This document shows, piece after piece, positions 56,792 to 64,000 of a stretch of 64,000 nt of DNA (positions are counted from its first letter, which is position 1; each line of letters starts with the position of its first letter). The DNA lies in NCBI RefSeq assembly GCF_021283305.1, contig NZ_JAJSOK010000035.1, forward strand, positions 1 through 64,000, given 5' to 3'. This DNA comes from Pseudonocardia kujensis. GTDB lineage: Bacteria; Actinomycetota; Actinomycetes; Mycobacteriales; Pseudonocardiaceae. The notes under the pieces were generated by a model, which saw only the letters and a program-made list of their open reading frames with translations, ran no database searches and was not told the DNA's origin. A program made the position numbers and the translations under genes.

Positions 56792-57247
56792 TCAGGAGAG
56801 GTTCCGCGCCATCCGCTGCAGGACCGCGAGCGCGGCGCGGTACTCCGCGTCGCTCACGCCGTCGGTGATCCGCGCGCGGTACTCGCGGACGGCCGCGACC
56901 AGGCGGCCGCGGGCGGCGGCGCCGGCGGGCGTGATCGTGACCCGGCCGGCGGCCTCCTGCACCCAGCCCTTGGCCCGCAGCTGGTCGAGGACCATGCGGA
57001 TCTCGGGTCCCGCCCCCCGGACGGCGGCCAGGGACGAGTCGAGTGCGGCGACCGTGTCGGCGCCGCCGGCGATCGCGTTGAGCGTCTGCCAGTGGCGGCG
57101 GCCGATCCCCTCGCCGGCGAGGGTGCGGTCGAGCGCGGACTCGATCAGCCGGTCGACGTGTTTGAGCCACCAGCCGATCGGCTTGTCGGCCGAGTGGTCG
57201 CAGCCGGGCCCGTGCACGTGTCCGGGCCGGTCGTGGGCGGTGTCCAC
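56792..57247 (-). CDS. MarR-like winged-helix protein with His-rich N-terminus
   Basis: 151 aa. Winged-helix (ALDRTLAGEGIGRRHWQTLNAI, GPEIRMVLDQLRAKGWV, VTITPAG) as in MarR-type regulators. The first 20 residues contain four His and one Cys in HVHGPGCDHSADKP, a possible metal site. No effector known. Lies between mug and the ligase gene, all minus strand, with gaps of 100 and 49 bp. Might control the repair genes (inference). Confidence 0.8.
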   Translation of the reverse strand: MDTAHDRPGHVHGPGCDHSADKPIGWWLKHVDRLIESALDRTLAGEGIGRRHWQTLNAIAGGADTVAALDSSLAAVRGAGPEIRMVLDQLRAKGWVQEAAGRVTITPAGAAARGRLVAAVREYRARITDGVSDAEYRAALAVLQRMARNLS

Positions 57248-57296
57248 GGGATCGAGGATGCCCTCTCGCCGCCCGCCCGACCAGCGGTGACGCGCC

Positions 57297-58364
57297 TCAG
57301 CCGCTCGCCAGGACCGCGGCGAGGTCGAAGGAGACCGGCCGCTCGAGCTGCTCGTAGGTGCACGACTCCGGCTCCCGGTCCGGCCGCCAGCGCACGAACT
57401 GCGCGGTGTGCCGGAAGCGGGCGCCCTCCATGTAGTCGTAGCGCACCTCGACGACCCGCTCGGGGCGCAGCGGGGTGAACGACAGGTCCTTGCCCGCGTT
57501 CCACCGGCTGGTCTCGTTCTTGCGCGGGGTCCGCTCCCCCTCCAGGTGCGCCGCCCAGTTCCAGGGGTGGCCCTCGAACCCGGTGACCAGCGGCTGGAGC
57601 TCGGTGAACAGCGCCCTGCGGGTCGCCATCGGGAACGCCCCGACGACGCCGACCGACGCCAGCACGCCGCGCTCGTCGAACAGCCCGAGCAACAGCGAGC
57701 CGATCGCGTCGGGCCCGGACTTGTGCACCCGGTAGCCGGCGACCACGCAGTCGCAGGTGCGCTCGTGCTTGATCTTGGTCATCACGCGCTTGTCGGGCTG
57801 GTAGGTCTGGTCGGGCTTCTTGGCGATCAGCCCGTCGAGCCCCGCGCCCTCGAACTGCTCGAACCAGCGGCGCGCCTCGTCGGTGTCGCGGGTCAGCGGG
57901 GTGAGGTGCACCGGCGGCTGCGCCTTGGCGAGGGCCTCCTCGAGCCGCGCGCGGCGCACCTCGAACGGCTCGTCGGTGAGGTCCTCGTCGCCCACGGCGA
58001 GCAGGTCGAAGGCGATGAAGCTGGCGGGGGTCTGCTCCGACAGGAGCGTCACCCGGCTGACCGCGGGGTGGATCCGCTGCTGCAGGGCCTCGAAGTCGAG
58101 GGTGTTGCGGGCGGTGTCGGCCACGACGATCTCGCCGTCGATCACCGCGCGCTCCGGGAAGTTCGCGAGCACCGCCTCGACGACCTCCGGGAAGTACCGC
58201 GTCATCGGGCGTTCGTTGCGGCTGCCGATCTCGACCTCGTCGCCGTCGCGGAAGACGATCGACCGGAAGCCGTCCCACTTCGGCTCGTAGAGCTGACCGG
58301 CCGGGATGTCCTTGACGGGCTTGGCCAGCATCGGCGCGACGGGCGGCATCACGGGCAGGTCCAC
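57297..58364 (-). CDS. ligC: ATP-dependent DNA ligase (LigC type)
   Basis: 355 aa. Nucleotidyl-lysine in YEPKWDGFRSIVF (KxDG, residue ~29), motif III IAFDLLAVG, motif IV DGLIAKKPDQ and motif V MTKIKHERTCDCVV, then an OB domain. Length matches M. tuberculosis LigC (~358). These ligases act as backup in Ku-dependent end joining. With the LigD-type polymerase nearby it forms a split NHEJ set; no ku gene in this window. Confidence 0.93.
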   Translation of the reverse strand: MDLPVMPPVAPMLAKPVKDIPAGQLYEPKWDGFRSIVFRDGDEVEIGSRNERPMTRYFPEVVEAVLANFPERAVIDGEIVVADTARNTLDFEALQQRIHPAVSRVTLLSEQTPASFIAFDLLAVGDEDLTDEPFEVRRARLEEALAKAQPPVHLTPLTRDTDEARRWFEQFEGAGLDGLIAKKPDQTYQPDKRVMTKIKHERTCDCVVAGYRVHKSGPDAIGSLLLGLFDERGVLASVGVVGAFPMATRRALFTELQPLVTGFEGHPWNWAAHLEGERTPRKNETSRWNAGKDLSFTPLRPERVVEVRYDYMEGARFRHTAQFVRWRPDREPESCTYEQLERPVSFDLAAVLASG

Positions 58365-58484
58365 GAGGCCCAGTGTGTCGTGCGCCGTCCGCCGGGGCGA
58401 GTGGGCTCCCCCGGACGCGTCCGCGCCGCCCGGTGGCCGCCCGGTGGCCGCGCGGGACGAGCGCGCCCCCGGGGCGGCCGGCGC

Positions 58485-59480
58485 TCACGGGCAGCCGCAG
58501 GAGTCCCGGTGCACGAACCTCGGGGCGAGCCGGCGGGTCACCGGCTCGGCGGTGGGGTCGGCCATGCGGCGCAGCAGCAGCCGCACCGCCTCACGCCCGA
58601 TCTCGGCGAAGGGCTGCGCGACGACGGTCAGCCGCGGCGCGAAGAGATCGGCCCAGGGGAAGTCGTCGAAGCAGGCCAGCGCGACGTCGCGCGGCACGTC
58701 CACGCCCGCCTCGCGGAAGGCCTGCATCGCCCCGATCGTCATCGAGTTGTTCCCGGTGATCACCGCCGTCGGCGGGCGGGCGGCGGCGAGCAGGGCGTGC
58801 ACCGCGACGCGGGCGGGCTCCTCGGCCGAGTGCCCGTCGACGAGCAGGTGGGGGTCCTCGTCGAGCCCGGCGCGGCGCAGCCCGAGGCGGTAGCCCGCGA
58901 TGCGCTCGACGGTCGTCCGCAGCCCGGGGTGGCCGGCGACGAGCGCGACCCTGGCGTGACCGCGCCCGGCCAGGTGCGCGACGAGGCCGGCGACGGCCTC
59001 GACGTTCTCGCTGCCGACCTGGTCCATCCGGTCGTCGATCAGCCGGTCGACGAGCACGGTCGGCACGCCGCGGGCCGTCAGGTACCCCAGTGCCCCGTCC
59101 GGCCGGGCCGACGGCGCGAGCAGCACGCCGTCGACCCGGCGGGCGTGCAGCCGTCGGATCACGGTGTCCTCGTAGTCCGGGTCCTCGTGCGGGTCGACGA
59201 GCAGCAGCGTGTAGCCGCGCCGGGCGGCCTCGGCCTCGATCGCGTGGATCAGCTCGCCCAGGAACGGGTTGGAGATCGCCGACAGGGCGAGGCCGATGGT
59301 CGTGGTGCGGGCGGTGGCGAGCGCCTGCGCCACCGTGTTCGGGGTGTAGTCCGCGGCCCGGACGGCGTCGAGCACCAGGGCCCGCGTCTCGGGGCGGACG
59401 GCGCGGGTCCCGTTGAGGACGTGCGACACCGTCGCGATCGACACCCCGGCCAGCCGCGCCACGTCCGCCATCGTCGCCAC
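58485..59480 (-). CDS. LacI family transcriptional regulator
   Basis: 331 aa from GTG 59480 (GGGAGG 5 nt upstream). N-terminal HTH MADVARLAGVSIATVSHVLNG, hinge, then periplasmic-binding-protein-like sensor domain (TTTIGLALSAISNPFLGELIHAI; VDGVLLAPSARPDG; VITGNNSMTIGAMQAFREAG). The C-terminus carries RRLAPRFVHRDSCGC. Divergent from the sugar ABC operon, with two LacI-type operators between, so it likely represses the operon and itself until its sugar or polyol binds. Confidence 0.93.
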   Translation of the reverse strand: MATMADVARLAGVSIATVSHVLNGTRAVRPETRALVLDAVRAADYTPNTVAQALATARTTTIGLALSAISNPFLGELIHAIEAEAARRGYTLLLVDPHEDPDYEDTVIRRLHARRVDGVLLAPSARPDGALGYLTARGVPTVLVDRLIDDRMDQVGSENVEAVAGLVAHLAGRGHARVALVAGHPGLRTTVERIAGYRLGLRRAGLDEDPHLLVDGHSAEEPARVAVHALLAAARPPTAVITGNNSMTIGAMQAFREAGVDVPRDVALACFDDFPWADLFAPRLTVVAQPFAEIGREAVRLLLRRMADPTAEPVTRRLAPRFVHRDSCGCP

Positions 59481-59575
59481 GCGCACCTCCCGCTCCCCGG
59501 CCCCCGGGCCCGGCCCGGCGCTTCGGGGCCCCGCCGTCCGTGAGCCGCATCACCACAGACAGGTAACCATAGGAC

Positions 59576-59599
59576 GCAAGCGGTTGCGCAAGCGCTTAA
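59576..59599. promoter_or_regulatory. tandem LacI-family operators
   Basis: GCAAGCGGTTGC (59576-59587) and GCAAGCGCTTAA (59588-59599), abutting LacI-like half-site pairs of the GCAA-GCxx-TT type. They lie between the divergent regulator (start 59480) and transporter (start 59756) genes. Confidence 0.7.
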
Positions 59600-59755
59600 C
59601 TTCCCCTTACCGTGCTTTCCGTCGTGACATGGAACACGTCCGCTGCGGGGTCTGCACGACGGGGAGCCCGCGAAGACACGTCGCTCCCGCCCCGGGACGG
59701 TCCCGGACCGTCCGCACCGGCGGGGCCGGCGACGGCGACCGATCAGGAGGGCACC

Positions 59756-61189
59756 GTGGCCCCACCGCACAGGAGATCCGACCGACCGCCCCGTCGCACC
59801 CCGGGCCGTCTCCGGCTCGCCCGGTCGGGGCCCCTCGCCCTGCTCGCCGCCCTGGCGCTCGCCCTCTCCGGCTGCGCCGGCGCCGGCGACCTCGGGGGCG
59901 GGGCCGAGGGCCAGCGCACGATCACGATCGCGATCGTGTCCAACCCGCAGATGCAGGACGCCATCCAGCTCTCGCCGCAGTTCGAGCAGGAGAACCCGGG
60001 CATCCGGCTCAAGTTCGTGAGCCTGTCCGAGAACGAGGCCCGCGCCAAGATCACGGCGTCGGTCGCGACCGGCGGCGGCGAGTTCGACGCGGTCATGATC
60101 TCGAACTACGAGACGCCGCAGTGGGCCGCCAACGGCTGGCTCGTCGACCTCGACCCGCTGATGGCGAAGTCCCCGGGCTACGACGAGGACGACTTCATCC
60201 CGGCCGTCCGCGGGGCCCTCTCCGGCCCCGACGGGCACATGTACTCCGTGCCGTTCTACGGCGAGTCGTCCTTCCTCATGTACCGCAAGGACCTGTTCGA
60301 GCAGGCCGGGATCACGATGCCGGCGCAGCCGACCTGGCAGGACATCGCCGCCGCGGCCCAGAAGCTCGACAACCCGGACACCGGGATGTCGGGGATCTGC
60401 CTGCGCGGCAAGCCCGGCTGGGGCGAGGTCATGGCGCCGTTCGACACCGTGGCCAACACCTTCGGCGCCCGCTGGTACGACCCGTCCTGGAACGCCCAGC
60501 TCACCTCGCCGCAGTTCCGCCAGGCCGCGAACTTCTACGTCGACCTGGTCCGCAAGTACGGCGAGCCGGGCGCGGCGACCAGCGGGTTCAGCGAGTGCGG
60601 CACGCAGTTCAGCCAGGGCAACGCGGCGATGTGGTACGACGCGACGGTCGCCGCGGGCATCGTCGAGAACCCGGACGAGAGCCGGGTCGCCGGCAAGGTC
60701 GGCTACGCGCCGGCGCCGATCGTGCAGAAGCCCGACTCGGGCTGGCTCTACACGTGGTCGCTCGCCATCCCGAAGACCTCCGACGAGAAGGGCAGCACCG
60801 AGGACACCTGGAAGTTCCTGTCCTGGATGACGAGCAAGGAGTACGGGCCGATGGTCGGGCAGCAGCTCGGCTGGGAGCACGTGCCGCCGGGCGCCCGGCA
60901 GTCGACCTACCGGATCCCGGAGTACGTCGAGGCGTCCAAGGCCTACGCGCAGCAGACGCTCGACGCCATCGCGGCGGCCGACCAGAAGAAGCCGACCGTG
61001 GAGCCGGTGCCCTACACCGGCATCCAGTTCCTCGCGATCCCCGAGTTCCAGGACCTGGGGACGCGGGTCAGCCAGCAGCTGTCGGCGGCCATCGCCGGCC
61101 AGCAGACGGCGGACGAGGCGCTCGACCAGGCCCAGGTCTACGCCGCGACCGTCGGGGAGTCCTACCAGCGACAGGGGGCCGGACAATGA
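59756..61189 (+). CDS. ABC transporter sugar/polyol-binding lipoprotein
   Basis: 477 aa from GTG 59756 (AGGAGG upstream). Lipobox LSGCAG (residue ~41) after an Arg-rich start and hydrophobic helix. Type 1 extracellular solute-binding fold: TITIAIVSNPQMQDAIQLSP, MISNYETPQWAANGWLVDLDPL, DGHMYSVPFYGESSFLMYRKDLF and SLAIPKTSDEKGSTEDTWKFLSWM. Captures the substrate outside the membrane. ATGA overlap with the first permease. Confidence 0.94.
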   Translation: MAPPHRRSDRPPRRTPGRLRLARSGPLALLAALALALSGCAGAGDLGGGAEGQRTITIAIVSNPQMQDAIQLSPQFEQENPGIRLKFVSLSENEARAKITASVATGGGEFDAVMISNYETPQWAANGWLVDLDPLMAKSPGYDEDDFIPAVRGALSGPDGHMYSVPFYGESSFLMYRKDLFEQAGITMPAQPTWQDIAAAAQKLDNPDTGMSGICLRGKPGWGEVMAPFDTVANTFGARWYDPSWNAQLTSPQFRQAANFYVDLVRKYGEPGAATSGFSECGTQFSQGNAAMWYDATVAAGIVENPDESRVAGKVGYAPAPIVQKPDSGWLYTWSLAIPKTSDEKGSTEDTWKFLSWMTSKEYGPMVGQQLGWEHVPPGARQSTYRIPEYVEASKAYAQQTLDAIAAADQKKPTVEPVPYTGIQFLAIPEFQDLGTRVSQQLSAAIAGQQTADEALDQAQVYAATVGESYQRQGAGQ

Positions 61190-62127
61190 CCGTCACCGCC
61201 GAACGGCCCGCGGAGCTCACGCCCCGCCGGCCGGACCGCGGACCGGGATCGCGGGCCGACGGCTGGATCCGCCGCGCCCCGCTGCTGCCGGCGCTGGTCT
61301 TCACGATCATCGTCACGCAGCTGCCGTTCCTGTTCACGATCTACTACTCGCTGCAGTCGTGGAACCTCGTGCGGCCGGGCAGCCGGCAGTTCGTGGGCCT
61401 GGACAACTACATCCTGGTGTTCACGGACAGCCAGTTCCGCCAGGTCGCGCTCAACACCGTCCTGCTCACCGCGGGCTCGGTGCTGTTCTCGCTGATCCTG
61501 GGGCTGCTGTTCGCCCTGCTCCTGGACCGGGCCTTCCTGGGCCGGGGGTTCATCCGCACGCTGCTGATCACGCCGTTCCTCATCACACCGGTCGCGGCCG
61601 CGCTGCTGTGGAAGACGGTCCTGTTCGACCCGACCTACGGCCTGATCAACTTCGTGCTGTCGCCCTTCGGGGCGGGGGACACGGACTGGATCTCGACGTT
61701 CCCGCTGACCTCGGTGATGGTCGCCCTGGTCTGGCAGTGGACGCCGTTCATGATGCTGCTGATCCTCGCAGGCCTGCAGAGCCAGCCGCACGACGTGCTG
61801 GAGGCGGCCCGGGTGGACGGCGCGAACACGTGGGGCGTCTTCCGCGAGGTGACGATCCCGCACCTGCGGCGGTTCCTCGAGCTGGGCATCGTGCTCGGCG
61901 CGATCTACCTGATCAACACGTTCGACGCCATCTACATGATGACCCAGGGCGGCCCGGGCACCGCCAGCGCGAACCTGCCCTTCTACATCTACCAGCGCGC
62001 GTTCCTGGGCTTCGACATCGGACAGTCCGCCGCGATGGGCGTGGTCGTCGTGGTCGCCACGATCATCGTCGCCACGTTCGCCCTGCGGTTGATCTTCCGC
62101 AGCTTCTCCGGAGGGGAGGAGACGTGA
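61186..62127 (+). CDS. carbohydrate ABC transporter permease 1 (MalF-like)
   Basis: 313 aa. Six TM helices, with the cytoplasmic EAA loop EAARVDGANTWGVFREVTIPHL near residue 205. N-terminal TM LLPALVFTIIVTQLPFLFTIYYSL. ATG 61186 overlaps the stop of the binding protein, and its own stop overlaps the next ATG (TGATG). Partners with the second permease and the ATPase. Confidence 0.95.
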   Translation: MTVTAERPAELTPRRPDRGPGSRADGWIRRAPLLPALVFTIIVTQLPFLFTIYYSLQSWNLVRPGSRQFVGLDNYILVFTDSQFRQVALNTVLLTAGSVLFSLILGLLFALLLDRAFLGRGFIRTLLITPFLITPVAAALLWKTVLFDPTYGLINFVLSPFGAGDTDWISTFPLTSVMVALVWQWTPFMMLLILAGLQSQPHDVLEAARVDGANTWGVFREVTIPHLRRFLELGIVLGAIYLINTFDAIYMMTQGGPGTASANLPFYIYQRAFLGFDIGQSAAMGVVVVVATIIVATFALRLIFRSFSGGEET

Positions 62128-63002
62128 TGGCCGCCCCCACCACCGAACGGCCCCCCACGTCGACGACGCAGGACCTGGCGCCCGTGCGGAAGGGCCGGGT
62201 CGGCGCGAGCCTGCTGACCGTGCTGGCCTGGATCGTCGGCATCGGGTTCTTCTTCCCGATCCTGTGGATGGTGCTGACGGCCTTCAAGCAGGAGGCCGAC
62301 GCCTACACCAAGCCGCCGAAGCTCTTCTTCACGCCGACCCTGGACCAGTTCCGCGCGGTGTTCGACGCCGGCATCGGCCCGTACCTGCTCAACTCGCTGT
62401 TCGCCACGGTCGTCTCGACGATCCTGGTGCTGGTCCTGGCCACGCCCGCCGCGTTCGCGGTGTCGCTGCGCCCGGTGAAGAAGGTGCAGGACGTCCTGTT
62501 CTTCTTCATCTCCACGAAGATGCTCCCGGTCGTGGCGGCGATCGTGCCGATCTACGTCGTCGTCAACGACATCGGGATGCTCGACAACATCTGGACGCTG
62601 ATCATCCTCTACACGGCCATGAACCTGCCGATCGCCGTGTGGATGATGCGGTCGTTCTTCCAGGAGGTCCCGAAGGAGCTCCTGGAGGCGGCGAGCATGG
62701 ACGGAGCCTCGACCGCACGCTCGCTGCGCGAGGTCGTGCTCCCGGTCATCTCCCCCGGCATGGCGGCCACCGCGCTGATCTGCGTGATCTTCGCGTGGAA
62801 CGAGTTCTTCTTCGCCGTCAACCTCACCGCGGCGCGGGCCGCGACGGTGCCGGTGTTCCTCGTCGGGTTCATCACCTCCGAGGGGCTGTACTTCGCCAAG
62901 CTGTGCGCCGCGGCCACCCTGGCCGCGCTGCCCGTCGTCATCGCCGGGTGGATCGCGCAGAACAAGCTCGTCCAGGGCCTCTCCTTCGGAGCCGTGAAGT
63001 GA
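62127..63002 (+). CDS. carbohydrate ABC transporter permease 2 (MalG-like)
   Basis: 291 aa. TM1 LLTVLAWIVGIGFFFPILWMVLTAFK, EAA loop EAASMDGASTARSLREVVLP. The FISTKMLPVVAAIVPIYVV segment resembles permeases of sorbitol/mannitol-type systems (SmoG/MtlG), so a polyol is a reasonable substrate guess. SD GGAGGAGA before ATG 62127. Confidence 0.94.
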   Translation: MAAPTTERPPTSTTQDLAPVRKGRVGASLLTVLAWIVGIGFFFPILWMVLTAFKQEADAYTKPPKLFFTPTLDQFRAVFDAGIGPYLLNSLFATVVSTILVLVLATPAAFAVSLRPVKKVQDVLFFFISTKMLPVVAAIVPIYVVVNDIGMLDNIWTLIILYTAMNLPIAVWMMRSFFQEVPKELLEAASMDGASTARSLREVVLPVISPGMAATALICVIFAWNEFFFAVNLTAARAATVPVFLVGFITSEGLYFAKLCAAATLAALPVVIAGWIAQNKLVQGLSFGAVK

Positions 63003-63032
63003 CCGGGGCCAGTCCAGTGAAGGAGGCCCCTC

Positions 63033-64000
<968 letters not shown>

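Overview
The window is about 74% GC chromosomal DNA with dense genes, many GTG starts and many leaderless-type promoters. It encodes mycothione reductase, a mycothiol-dependent-type (maleylpyruvate isomerase family) protein, a mycofactocin-coupled dehydrogenase, a DUF2631 protein and an IdeR/DtxR-type iron box. This points to a mycothiol-producing actinomycete, most likely Pseudonocardia or a close Pseudonocardiaceae relative (inferred from gene content, not from a search). No rRNA, tRNA, phage, insertion sequence or CRISPR array was seen.

The backbone follows an order known from Mycobacterium tuberculosis (Rv2837c to Rv2876; recalled, not searched), with insertions. On the minus strand lies rimP-nusA-ylxR-infB-DUF503-rbfA-nrnA (4.7-12.0 kb), followed on plus by a Tat-lipoprotein and a ferritin-like protein (12.1-13.1 kb). 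Further on are proS (19.3-21.1 kb), ElaA acetyltransferase and mtr (38.2-40.1 kb), map (45.8-46.7 kb), a lipoprotein transpeptidase, a GNAT protein, ispG, the site-2 protease rip1/rseP and dxr (47.2-54.8 kb), then DUF2631. Translation, isoprenoid precursor, envelope stress and thiol redox functions make up this core.

Between core blocks are accessory segments. 1-4.7 kb: a truncated regulator, two methyltransferases and an acetyltransferase. 13.1-19.3 kb: an aminotransferase, a YjbQ protein, a membrane Ser/Thr kinase with a membrane neighbour, and an N-terminally truncated FprA-like reductase behind an iron box. 21.1-27.6 kb: a probable catabolic cluster (flavin monooxygenase, GAF-Fis regulator, luciferase-like oxidoreductase, esterase, mycofactocin SDR) tied together by a shared palindromic operator. 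27.6-37.6 kb: secreted proteins, the metY-metX operon with a Cys-type leader peptide, YaaA, a RIO kinase and a DEAD-box helicase. 40.1-45.8 kb: lipid genes (desaturase, PlsC-like acyltransferase), an MFS symporter and small enzymes. 55.1-58.4 kb: DNA repair genes (LigD-type polymerase, Mug glycosylase, MarR-like regulator, LigC-type ligase). 58.5-64 kb: a LacI-regulated sugar or polyol ABC transporter running off the end.

The most unusual non-coding structure is a family of 22-bp tandem repeats in three separate intergenic arrays (11, 5 and 10 copies) with one shared consensus. Also notable are three AT-rich palindromes spaced exactly 41 bp apart over the start of the penicillin-binding protein gene, and a 22-bp sequence, containing a 17-bp palindrome, that is identical at two promoters of the catabolic cluster.
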